Below, in pieces: positions 6,733 through 14,158 of a DNA stretch of 14,367 nucleotides. The position numbers and the translations under genes are program-made. Within the stretch, counting starts at the first letter, position 1, and each line of letters begins with the position of its first letter. Below the pieces are notes generated by a model. It searched no databases and was not told the origin of the DNA. It saw only the letters and a list, made by a program, of their open reading frames with translations. Origin of the DNA: Lachnospiraceae bacterium (GTDB lineage Bacteria; Bacillota; Clostridia; Lachnospirales; Lachnospiraceae); NCBI GenBank assembly GCA_003488445.1, contig DNLO01000223.1, positions 1 to 14,367 on the forward strand, given 5' to 3'.

Positions 6733-8087
6733 TTGACTACGATGAATTCGACTCTCTCGCGGTCTATACTTACCTTGATATCACTAGCCATTGAGGTAAG
6801 TATGGACTCGCCGAGGTCTTTTTGATTGACCCCGCCTTCATTCATACTCCACTCATAGTTCTCTTTTTTGCTGAGACCTGTGGTCATCACTTCCCATATC
6901 TTGCCGGAGAAGCCCTGTATGGCCTCATTCTTTCCGGTGGATGACAGATTCAGCAGCTTCTTGTATTCATCACTTCCCACACTGGCATCGAACCGGACAT
7001 GTATCCTGTATTTCAGACCGCTTCCCTCTATCCAGAAGTCAGTCTTCACATTCTCCACTATAGCCCCGACCACTCCAAGAGCCTCCTCACACATGATCTC
7101 CAGCTGCATCTTGCTGTTCTCATCCAGCCTCTGTCTTAAGGCATAGCGTTCAGCCACCTTGATAGCCTCGCCGGCATGGGCTGCAGATGCAGGGATCTTT
7201 ACGGTGTTCGTACGGTAAAGACGTTTGGAGGGAAGAGTCTTTTTCTTTTCGGAGGCCGTCCGCTCATCAATTTCTTCCTTTGAGCCTTCGTATTCAACGA
7301 CATTGACATAGTTGTACGGGATCTCTATTCCGTTCTCTCTGAACGCATTATTTACCCGCAGGTTGATATCCGTGATGGCTGTATAGCTGTTAGTATTCTT
7401 TGTGACCCATATGGTGGTATCCAGAAGCAGAGCACTTTCGGCAAATTTAAGAAAATATACAGGACCTGAGTCTTCCACGATCCCATTATTCTCCACGCTC
7501 AGCGTATAAGGACTCTCCACGACACAGTCCCTTATTATATCCATGGCTTTCTGTACATCGGTATCATAGCTTACGGAATACTGAAGATGGATGCCGCGCC
7601 TGTCGGGCATGCCATAGCTGGTGTTGGTGAGTATCTTGCCGTTCAGCTCACTGTTGGGGACTATTATCCTCAGGTCATCATATATCCGGATCACTATATG
7701 CCTCAGGGTGATGTCTTCCACTATGCCGGGCTCCTGTCCCTCTATGACGATCCTGTCGCCTATATCGAAAGGCTTGTGGATACTTATCAGAAATCCGCAT
7801 ACGATATCGGATATGGCCGGCTGCGCCGCGAAACCTACAATGGCTACCAGAAGAGCAGAGCCCTGCAGGAACATGCGTCTGATATCCATGTTGGGATTCA
7901 TGACGGCGAGGATCTCCGCAAGACACATCGTGATCACGATAAGCCGCAAAAGATGAAGCAGGTATCTTTGATGCAGCTTTTTGTGCTTTTTTCTCTTTTT
8001 GCTGAGCATTATCCCTGTCACGACGGTGAAAGCGACAGCGATCACTATAAACAGTATTATGCTCTTTACATCACCAGGACTCTTCAT
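6717..8087 (-). CDS. MscS-family mechanosensitive channel with C-terminal HATPase-like domain
   Basis: The N-terminal ~262 residues form an MscS channel: TM1 ~8-28, TM2 ~43-63, a pore helix ~76-103 (GSALLVAIVGFAAQPAISD), then the beta domain with PFDIGD 106-111, IVPNSELNG 142-150 and the alpha/beta vestibule. Such channels release solutes during hypo-osmotic shock. After a charged linker (265-292) comes a ~165-residue domain unlike the usual MscS tail. It can be aligned by eye to SpoIIAB: VKIPAS strand, long helices, MCEEALGVV 332-340 (N-box position, Asn replaced by Val339), a strand pair, D367-A-S-V-G371 (DxGxG position) and LGESILTSMASDIKVS ending 440 (GxG plus final helix). ATP binding is doubtful without the Asn. 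ATG 8087 has GGAGAG with a 6-nt spacer. Channel call firm; C-terminal call inferred. Confidence 0.88.
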   Translation of the reverse strand: MKSPGDVKSIILFIVIAVAFTVVTGIMLSKKRKKHKKLHQRYLLHLLRLIVITMCLAEILAVMNPNMDIRRMFLQGSALLVAIVGFAAQPAISDIVCGFLISIHKPFDIGDRIVIEGQEPGIVEDITLRHIVIRIYDDLRIIVPNSELNGKILTNTSYGMPDRRGIHLQYSVSYDTDVQKAMDIIRDCVVESPYTLSVENNGIVEDSGPVYFLKFAESALLLDTTIWVTKNTNSYTAITDINLRVNNAFRENGIEIPYNYVNVVEYEGSKEEIDERTASEKKKTLPSKRLYRTNTVKIPASAAHAGEAIKVAERYALRQRLDENSKMQLEIMCEEALGVVGAIVENVKTDFWIEGSGLKYRIHVRFDASVGSDEYKKLLNLSSTGKNEAIQGFSGKIWEVMTTGLSKKENYEWSMNEGGVNQKDLGESILTSMASDIKVSIDRERVEFIVVKSAKG

Positions 8088-8112
8088 ATCATTCTCTCCG
8101 GCATCTCATGTT

Positions 8113-8123
8113 CAGTCAGACTG
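8113..8123. repeat. 11-base palindrome CAGTC-A-GACTG
   Basis: This perfect odd-length inverted repeat lies in the predicted 5' leader of the channel mRNA, between its promoter and its start codon. It could be a small operator or chance. Confidence 0.3.
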
Positions 8124-8138
8124 CTTCAGCCTGTACCG

Positions 8139-8153
8139 ATGCTTTTTTTGCAT
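8139..8153. repeat. Inverted repeat ATGC-T7-GCAT near the predicted channel transcription start
   Basis: Four-base arms flank seven T residues, with the right arm ending near the expected start of the minus-strand transcript (~8153). The stem is too short and the T run too internal for a terminator. A role in initiation or binding is conceivable but unproven. Confidence 0.3.
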
Positions 8154-8159
8154 AATATA

Positions 8160-8188
8160 TGTATATCAGATAACAGTTCAGCATTCAA
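8160..8188 (-). promoter_or_regulatory. Candidate promoter for the MscS-type channel gene
   Basis: Read on the minus strand, TTGAAT (8188-8183) and TATACA (8165-8160) are separated by 17 nt. Transcription would begin near 8153, giving a leader of about 65 nt before ATG 8087. Spacing is ideal and each box has four of six matches. Confidence 0.45.
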
Positions 8189-8229
8189 ATCATATGCCTC
8201 TGTCTTTGTGCGGTTTGAACAAAAAAGAT

Positions 8230-8258
8230 TTGTATACAGAGGGTTATTTTGTTAAAAT
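8230..8258 (+). promoter_or_regulatory. Candidate extended -10 promoter for the EF-G-like gene
   Basis: TAAAAT at 8253-8258 (five of six) is preceded by TG at 8250-8251, an extended -10 element. TTGTAT at 8230-8235 is a weak -35 at 17-nt spacing. Transcription from about 8265 would leave a ~70-nt leader before ATG 8336. Confidence 0.5.
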
Positions 8259-8322
8259 ATATCTGTTCGGTGCGCGCCTCCTGTATACGGGATAGCGGCT
8301 CCGGGTCATCAATCTATATAAT

Positions 8323-8327
8323 GGAGG
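8323..8327 (+). promoter_or_regulatory. Ribosome binding site GGAGG that fixes the EF-G-like start
   Basis: GGAGG lies 8 nt before ATG 8336. The in-frame ATG at 8321 overlaps this site and the longer frame from 8249 begins inside the -10 element, so both earlier starts are discounted. Confidence 0.8.
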
Positions 8328-8335
8328 ATCTGCTA

Positions 8336-10432
8336 ATGAAAGTCTACACTACCGACAAGATTCGTAATGTTGCCATCCTTGGACACGGCGGAGCAGGCAA
8401 GACAAGCCTCGTCGAAGCCATGGCATTGCTCTCCGGGCTGACCACCAGGCTTGGAAAGGTCGATGACGGAAACACCATCAGCGACTTCGACAAGGAGGAG
8501 CAGAAGAGGAAGTTCTCCATTTCCACATCCGTGATACCCATCGAATGGGAAGATACAAAGATAAACATACTCGACACCCCCGGCTTCTTTGATTTCGTGG
8601 GCGAGGTGGAGGAGGCGCTCTCTGCGGCAGCTTCAGCCATCATAGTGATAAACGGCAAGGCGGGCGTGGAGCCCGGAACGAAGAGGGCATGGGATCTTTG
8701 TGAGAAATACAATATCCCCAGATACTTCTATATCTCGAACATGGATGTAGATGATGCTTCATTCAGGAAGATACTCGAGGAGCTGACGGAGCTCTACGGC
8801 AAGAAGATCGCTCCCTTCAACTTCCCTATAAGAGAGAATGAGAAATACGTAGGATACGTGAACGTCGTATCCGAAAAGGGCTTCAAATGGAATGCCCAGA
8901 ACAAGGCTGAAGAATGCGATATCCCCGATTATCTTTCGGAGTATCTCACCACATACAGAGACTCCCTTATGGAGGCTGTCGCCGAGACTTCGGAGGATTT
9001 CATGGACCGTTACTTCAACGGAGAGACCTTCTCGGATGATGAGATAAGAGCCGCACTGCATATGTCGGTATGCGACGGCACCATCGTGCCTCTCTGCTGC
9101 GGATCCAACACTCTGGTGCAGGGTATATACACTCTGCTGGATGATATAGTGAAGTATCTTCCTTCTCCTCAGGGCAGGAAGTTTGCCGGCATCATGACCT
9201 CCACATCAGAGGTGTTCCAGGCAGATTACGACTTCAGCAAGCCGAAGTCAGCCTTCGTATGGAAGACACTTGTGGATCCTTATATCGGCAAATACAGCAT
9301 CATCAAGGTCGCATCCGGAGTGGTGAAGGCAGGAGACGTGATGTTCAACGATTCCAGAGACCAGGAGATCAAGATCTCGAAGCTCTATATCATGTGCGGC
9401 AGCAAGACCTCAGAGATAGGCGAGCTGCACGCAGGAGATATAGGTGCTCTGTCGAAGCTGGATCTGACAAGGACGGGAGATACACTCTCCACCAAGCAGA
9501 ACCCCATACATTATGCGATGATCCCGATACCTACGCCCTACAATCCCATGCGTTACAGGCCTGTGAACAAGGGTGATGTGGACAAGATATCCCAGGCTCT
9601 CGCAAAGATGTGTGCCGAGGATCTGACTCTGAAGAACATCAACGACTCCGAGAATCATCAGACTCTGCTGGTGGGAATGGGTGACCAGCATCTCGATATC
9701 GTGAAATCAAAGCTGCTCTCCGACTACAAGGTGGAGATCACTCTCAGCAAGCCCAAGGTCGCATACAGAGAGACAATAGTGGGACAGTCGGACGTAGAGG
9801 GCAAGTACAAGAAACAGACCGGCGGCCACGGCCAGTACGGTCATGTTAAGATGCGCTTCTCGCCCCTGGGGGACAACACAAAGACCTTTGAGTTCGATGA
9901 AGAGGTCGTGGGAGGAGCGGTACCGAAGAACTTCTTCCCGGCTGTGGAGAAGGGACTGGCAGATTCTGTGGACAGAGGTCCTCTTGCGGCATACCCCGTG
10001 GTAGGCGTCAAGGCAGTGCTGTACGACGGATCCTTCCACCCGGTGGATTCATCGGAGCAGTCCTTCAAGATGGCTACGAAGATGGCCTTCAAGGAAGGCT
10101 TTATGAAGGCTACACCCGTGCTGCTGGAGCCCATAATGAGCCTCAAGGTGGATGTGCCCGACAAGTACACGGGAGATGTGATGGGCGATCTGAACAAGAG
10201 GAGAGGAAGAGTGCTCGGTATGAACCCTACCGGCAACGGCAGGCAGGTGATAGAAGCCGAGATCCCCGAGGCCAATATATTCGGATACAATACCGATCTT
10301 CGCTCAATGACCGGAGGATCAGGTGATTTCTCATACGAGTTCAACCGTTACGAGCAGGCACCTTTTGATGTGCAGCAGGCCGAGATAGAGGCCAGAAAGG
10401 ATAAGCTTGTCGATATTTCCGAAGAAGATTGA
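8336..10432 (+). CDS. EF-G-like translational GTPase (EF-G paralogue type)
   Basis: The 698 residues cover the full five-domain EF-G layout: a GTPase domain (P-loop GHGGAGKT 16-23, DTPGFFDF 80-87), domain II, domain III, domain IV starting near GGHGQYGHVK (~490) and domain V with LEPIMSLKV and GDVMGDLNKRRGRVLGM (~595-627). The P-loop GHGGAGKTS in place of AHIDAGKTT, and R-K-F-S-I in place of R-G-I-T-I in switch I, mark it as the divergent EF-G-like/EF-G2 branch rather than the housekeeping factor, whose gene usually sits with rpsL-rpsG and tuf. The G4 motif NKxD reads S134-N-M-D137. It probably binds GTP and the ribosome; its exact role (translocation back-up, stress or recycling) cannot be told. 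It stands first after a promoter and overlaps the next gene by 26 bases. Confidence 0.92.
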   Translation: MKVYTTDKIRNVAILGHGGAGKTSLVEAMALLSGLTTRLGKVDDGNTISDFDKEEQKRKFSISTSVIPIEWEDTKINILDTPGFFDFVGEVEEALSAAASAIIVINGKAGVEPGTKRAWDLCEKYNIPRYFYISNMDVDDASFRKILEELTELYGKKIAPFNFPIRENEKYVGYVNVVSEKGFKWNAQNKAEECDIPDYLSEYLTTYRDSLMEAVAETSEDFMDRYFNGETFSDDEIRAALHMSVCDGTIVPLCCGSNTLVQGIYTLLDDIVKYLPSPQGRKFAGIMTSTSEVFQADYDFSKPKSAFVWKTLVDPYIGKYSIIKVASGVVKAGDVMFNDSRDQEIKISKLYIMCGSKTSEIGELHAGDIGALSKLDLTRTGDTLSTKQNPIHYAMIPIPTPYNPMRYRPVNKGDVDKISQALAKMCAEDLTLKNINDSENHQTLLVGMGDQHLDIVKSKLLSDYKVEITLSKPKVAYRETIVGQSDVEGKYKKQTGGHGQYGHVKMRFSPLGDNTKTFEFDEEVVGGAVPKNFFPAVEKGLADSVDRGPLAAYPVVGVKAVLYDGSFHPVDSSEQSFKMATKMAFKEGFMKATPVLLEPIMSLKVDVPDKYTGDVMGDLNKRRGRVLGMNPTGNGRQVIEAEIPEANIFGYNTDLRSMTGGSGDFSYEFNRYEQAPFDVQQAEIEARKDKLVDISEED
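10396..10401 (+). promoter_or_regulatory. Ribosome binding site AAAGGA for the UUG start of the glycosyltransferase
   Basis: AAAGGA lies inside the end of the EF-G-like gene, 5 nt before TTG 10407. No in-frame ATG or GTG occurs before the first transmembrane helix, so this pair is the best start. Confidence 0.5.
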
Positions 10433-11981
10433 CAGCAGGATAATAACAGCGATCGAGTACGCAGCCGTAGCAATATGCGGCTGCGTATTCGTGCTTCTGT
10501 CAGCGAGCTGGGTGAGCCCCATATTCCATGATGCATACGGGTATGATTCCTCCTGGTACAGCATGATGGGAAGGGCTATCACACAGGGGATGGTACCCTA
10601 CAGGGATTACTTCGATCTCAAAGGTCCGGTATTCTTCTTTATCGAGGCTATAGGCCAGGCCTTCATCCGAGGGCGTAACGGCATATTCCTCATTGAATGT
10701 GTTGCTGCGGCAGTATCGTGTGTCTTCATCTGGAAGACCTGCCTTCTCTATGTAAGAAGATGGCAGGCCTGCATCATCCTTCTACTCACGGCACTTGTAG
10801 CCATGGGACCGTTCTGGGGCGGCAATACCTGCGAGGAATATATGCTCCCCTTCAACTATGCCTGCATCTATCTCACGCTGAAATATCTGAAGTACGGCTA
10901 TTATGACGAGTATTCCGAGCCGGCTCTTGTGTTCGGGCTGTCCTTCGGGATCATGCTCCTGTCGAAGGTGACGACCTGTGCCCCCATGGCTGCCTGCGGT
11001 GTCACCGTGCTCATCGTCCTTATCAGAGCGAAGCTTGCAAGGCTCATCCCAGGCATACTCGGATATTTTGCTCTGGGCTTTGCCATCATCTTTGTCCCGG
11101 TCTGCGTGTATTTTGCCCTGAACGGAGCCTTCAATGATTTTATCTATGCGGCATTCATTTTTGCATACAAAAGGGGTACCGATTACTATGAGAAGTTCTC
11201 ATATGACTGGGAAGTCAAGATGATCATATGCTACATATGCTTCCTTGTGACCCTGCTTGTCCCCGTCAAAAGGGTGAGCCGGGATATGGATTATCTCAAG
11301 ATATTCGGCTTCATCCTGCCTTTTCTTACCTGGGCCGCACTTCATCTGGGCACGCCCTATGATTATTATTTCCTGCTGACGCTGCCTTCATTCATATTCA
11401 TGCTCCTGCTGATCTTCATATACTGGAGCAGACCTCCCATATACGATTCGGAAGATGGTGCCATCTCCGCAACCGCTGAAGGTGGTGAGGTAAGATCACC
11501 GACGAAAAAGCAGATATGGACCAGGAAGCGCATCAGACTGCAAAGACGCATATTATGGGTGATACTCATACTCGTGGTACTGGATCATTATTATATTGAT
11601 ACAAAAAACAAGATCAGAGAAAACATAGAGATCTCCAAACGCACGGAAGACTCCTACGTGGAGGAGTGCAAGGCAGTATTGAGATACATTCCGAAAAACG
11701 AATGGAACGATATCTATGATCTTGAGTCCGGGATGATATTCTATGAGGTCAACCAGCTTCTGCCTGCGAACCAGTATCCGGTGAACCTGCCGTATTTCAT
11801 GCATCTCAATCCTGCGATCAAGACGAATGTGATGAATTATCTCGATATCATCAAGCCTCATTACATCATCTCCGAGCAGATGGATGCCTTTGATGATGAG
11901 GATGTCAAAGCATATGTCTTCGGACATTACGTGCTCTATGAGGACGTTGGTGCCGAGGAGATCTACGTGAGAGTGGATTAG
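10407..11981 (+). CDS. GT-C fold polytopic membrane glycosyltransferase (PMT/ArnT-like)
   Basis: This 524-residue polytopic protein has about nine to eleven hydrophobic helices between residues ~14 and ~400 and a soluble tail of ~120 residues. After TM1 comes the GT-C loop signature: YGYDSSWYSMMGRA with D47, the likely catalytic Asp position, then PYRDYFDLKGP (64-74), a pattern I associate with PMT/ArnT-type enzymes that take sugars from polyprenyl-phosphate donors outside the membrane. A charged cytoplasmic loop (~342-385, many Arg/Lys) separates the last helices. Acceptor and sugar are unknown. The start is UUG 10407, inside the EF-G-like gene (26-base overlap, different frame), preceded by AAAGGA. 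The gene ends 9 bases before mobAB, so it lies in a run with cofactor genes to which it has no evident link. Confidence 0.82.
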   Translation: MSIFPKKIDSRIITAIEYAAVAICGCVFVLLSASWVSPIFHDAYGYDSSWYSMMGRAITQGMVPYRDYFDLKGPVFFFIEAIGQAFIRGRNGIFLIECVAAAVSCVFIWKTCLLYVRRWQACIILLLTALVAMGPFWGGNTCEEYMLPFNYACIYLTLKYLKYGYYDEYSEPALVFGLSFGIMLLSKVTTCAPMAACGVTVLIVLIRAKLARLIPGILGYFALGFAIIFVPVCVYFALNGAFNDFIYAAFIFAYKRGTDYYEKFSYDWEVKMIICYICFLVTLLVPVKRVSRDMDYLKIFGFILPFLTWAALHLGTPYDYYFLLTLPSFIFMLLLIFIYWSRPPIYDSEDGAISATAEGGEVRSPTKKQIWTRKRIRLQRRILWVILILVVLDHYYIDTKNKIRENIEISKRTEDSYVEECKAVLRYIPKNEWNDIYDLESGMIFYEVNQLLPANQYPVNLPYFMHLNPAIKTNVMNYLDIIKPHYIISEQMDAFDDEDVKAYVFGHYVLYEDVGAEEIYVRVD

Positions 11982-11990
11982 ACCGGGCTT

Positions 11991-13073
11991 ATGGATGATA
12001 AGAAGGAGCTTATGAATATCTCCGTAGGTATACTTGCCGGCGGAGAGAGCACAAGGATGGGAGAGGACAAGGCTCTCATCAGGATCGGAAATGAGCGTAT
12101 CATAGACAGGCTCATATCAGAGCTGTCACCATATCATGAGATACTGATCTCCGCTGCAAAGCACGGTATTTATGATGATATGGGATACCCTGTGGTATAT
12201 GACGAGCATGCACGGACAGGCCCCATAGAGGGTATACGCCGTGTTCTTTTGGAGGCAGCTTCTGAATATGTCTTTATCTGTGCCGCCGATATGCCCAATA
12301 TAAACAAAGATATCGTGTCTTATCTGGCAGGGTATATCTCTTCCGACTATGACTGCTACGTAATAGCCGATGAGGATCATATCCAGCCTCTCTGTGCCAT
12401 ATATTCAAAGGCTGTGCTTCCTGTGATAGAAGAGCTTATGGAAGAGGGCAGATACCGTCTGAGCGATATACTGAAGAGAGTACGTACCAGATATATCTCA
12501 CTGGAATATACATGCTTTGACAGGAATACAGTCCGGAACATAAACACAAGGCAGGAGCTTCTGGAGCTTAGAAAGCCCTTGATATTCTGTGTGAGCGGAT
12601 ACAGTGACAGCGGAAAGACAGGACTCATCGTAAAGCTCATCAATGAGTTCATAGCTGAGAAGATGACAGTCGGAGTGATAAAGCATGACGGACATGACAG
12701 CATAAAGGAGGCACCCGGAAGCGACACAGAAAGAGTGCGTGAGGCCGGAGCCATCTGCACTGCCGTATATTCCGCCGGAGAATACGCCGGGCATTTCAGT
12801 GAAGGCATCGGAGCAGCCGGGCTCATCGAGCATATGAAAAGGCTGAAGTCGCCGCCTGATGTGATAATCGTGGAAGGTCTCAAGACTTCTCACTATCCCA
12901 AGATCGAAGTGGTGAGAGAAGCTGTCTTCGACAGAAGTGTCTGTGAAGGATCGACTCTCATATGTATCTCTTCCGACTGCATATCCCCTGAAAGCGTCAG
13001 CTGCCCCGTATACGGTGCCGATGATACAAAGGGGATCTTCTTATGTCTGAAGGAGTATTTCGGCATAGGGTAA
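11991..13073 (+). CDS. mobAB: MobA-MobB fusion: molybdenum cofactor guanylyltransferase with GTP-binding adaptor
   Basis: Residues ~8-190 are MobA, which joins GMP to molybdopterin: LAGGESTRMGEDKAL 15-29 (GTP-binding loop with R22 and K27), RTGPIEGI 75-82, AADMPN 98-103 and VRNINT 181-186. Residues ~195-360 are MobB: P-loop GYSDSGKT 203-210, KHDGHD 231-236, SDTERVREAGA 244-254 and VEGLK 294-298. LAGG with DK rather than LAAG favours the guanylyl (MobA) over the cytidylyl (MocA) enzyme, so the organism probably makes guanine-dinucleotide cofactor for a DMSO-reductase-family enzyme such as formate dehydrogenase; none is in the window. ATG 11991 has a poor ribosome binding site. ATG 12012 (residue 8) has AAGGAG at 12003-12008 but only a 3-nt spacer and may be the real start. 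Confidence 0.92.
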   Translation: MDDKKELMNISVGILAGGESTRMGEDKALIRIGNERIIDRLISELSPYHEILISAAKHGIYDDMGYPVVYDEHARTGPIEGIRRVLLEAASEYVFICAADMPNINKDIVSYLAGYISSDYDCYVIADEDHIQPLCAIYSKAVLPVIEELMEEGRYRLSDILKRVRTRYISLEYTCFDRNTVRNINTRQELLELRKPLIFCVSGYSDSGKTGLIVKLINEFIAEKMTVGVIKHDGHDSIKEAPGSDTERVREAGAICTAVYSAGEYAGHFSEGIGAAGLIEHMKRLKSPPDVIIVEGLKTSHYPKIEVVREAVFDRSVCEGSTLICISSDCISPESVSCPVYGADDTKGIFLCLKEYFGIG

Positions 13074-13095
13074 GACTACGATACAAGGTGAAAGT

Positions 13096-14130
13096 ATGAA
13101 GCAGATAAAAACAACAGAAGCGGTCGGGCATGTGCTCTGTCATGATATCACCCAGATCATACCCGGAGTGAAGAAGGGACCGGTGTTCAGGAAAGGTCAC
13201 ATAGTGACTGAGGAGGATATACCGGTGCTGCTCTCGGTAGGCAAGGAGAGCCTGTATGTCTGGGAGAAGCAGCCGGGTATGCTCCATGAAGATGAGGCGG
13301 CCTGTATCCTGAAGGAAATATGCATGAAGGATCAGACGACCATGAGCGCATCCGGGCCTTCAGAGGGCAAGATCACCATAAGAGCGGCGGTGAACGGTCT
13401 GCTGAAGGTCGACAGCAGGAGACTGGAAGAGGTCAACAGTCTGGGTGAGATGATGATAGCCACTGTCCATGGCAATTTTCCTGTGAAAGAGGGAGATCAG
13501 ATAGCCGGCACCCGCATCATACCTCTCGTCATAGAAGAGCGAAAGATGGACAGAGCCAGGCAGGCCGCAGGTGACACCCCGCTGCTTTCCATACTTCCCT
13601 TCAGGCAGATGAGAGCGGCTATAGTGACCACAGGCAACGAAGTGGCCTCGGGCCGGATAAATGATGCCTTCGGGCCGGTACTGAAGGAAAAGCTCCTGGA
13701 ATATGATGCGGAGATCATAGGACAGAGGATACTTCCGGATGAGCCTGAGGGGATCACTGAAGCGATCAGATATTTCTCCGATAAGGGCGCAGATATAGTG
13801 CTGGTGAGCGGTGGCATGAGTGTCGATCCCGATGACAGGACTCCGAAAGCGATAAAGGATACCGGTGCCGAAGTGATATCATACGGAGCACCGGTCCTGC
13901 CGGGAGCCATGTTCATGCTCTCTTATCTAAAGCAGGATGACCGTACGGTGGCAGTCATGGGACTTCCGGGGTGCGTGATGTATGCCAGACGTACAGTCTT
14001 CGATCTGGTCCTGCCGAGGATTATGGCTGGAGAAAGACTTCAGGCTTCAGATATGTACGCATACGGTGAGGGCGGGCTATGTCTTGGATGCGACATATGC
14101 CGCTTCCCCAACTGCGGATTCGGAAAGTAG
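13096..14130 (+). CDS. Molybdopterin-binding protein (MoeA/MogA-type domain) with C-terminal Cys motif
   Basis: This 344-residue protein lies between two cofactor-synthesis genes. Its C-terminal half is a MoCF-binding domain: [17 protein letters not shown] (~172-188, the TGNEL-type motif), [11 protein letters not shown] (~215-225), [18 protein letters not shown] (~234-251, SGG-S-D-D motif) and [19 protein letters not shown] (~283-301). The N-terminal half resembles the first part of MoeA-like proteins ([15 protein letters not shown]), but the protein is shorter than MoeA (~400), so a role in molybdate insertion is inferred, not certain. The last 16 residues hold C329-x2-C332-x2-C335-x4-C340, which could bind a metal or Fe-S cluster; I recall similar tails in clostridial relatives. 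AAGGTG (13085-13090) lies 5 nt before ATG; mobAB ends 22 bases upstream. Confidence 0.85.
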   Translation: MKQIKTTEAVGHVLCHDITQIIPGVKKGPVFRKGHIVTEEDIPVLLSVGKESLYVWEKQPGMLHEDEAACILKEICMKDQTTMSASGPSEGKITIRAAVNGLLKVDSRRLEEVNSLGEMMIATVHGNFPVKEGDQIAGTRIIPLVIEERKMDRARQAAGDTPLLSILPFRQMRAAIVTTGNEVASGRINDAFGPVLKEKLLEYDAEIIGQRILPDEPEGITEAIRYFSDKGADIVLVSGGMSVDPDDRTPKAIKDTGAEVISYGAPVLPGAMFMLSYLKQDDRTVAVMGLPGCVMYARRTVFDLVLPRIMAGERLQASDMYAYGEGGLCLGCDICRFPNCGFGK

Positions 14131-14158
14131 ATTTTATAATACGATAACGGAGACGGAA

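Larger units (their letters stand above)
8088..8335. other. Divergent intergenic region between the channel and EF-G-like genes
   Basis: These 248 AT-rich bases hold one promoter candidate on each strand (listed separately) and two short inverted repeats in what would be the channel mRNA leader. No RNA gene or convincing small gene was seen. A short plus frame ending at 8295 lacks a ribosome binding site. Confidence 0.6.

Noticed and set aside
7587..8255. Plus-strand open frame of 222 codons opposite the channel gene
   Set aside because: The minus strand encodes the MscS pore and beta domain in the same stretch; no ribosome binding site was seen for the plus frame.
8249..8335. Longer N-terminus (29 extra residues) for the EF-G-like protein
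   Set aside because: The extra codons overlap the promoter -10 element and the GGAGG site, and the family normally starts just before the P-loop, as ATG 8336 does.
8336..10432. Tet(M)-type ribosomal protection protein
   Set aside because: The P-loop is GHGGAGKT rather than AHVDAGKT and the overall motifs follow the EF-G-like branch; no resistance or transfer context is present.
14135..14140. Perfect TATAAT just before moaC
   Set aside because: No -35-like hexamer lies 16-18 nt upstream (the bases are CTGCGG) and no TG extended element is present; the gene fits the upstream operon.
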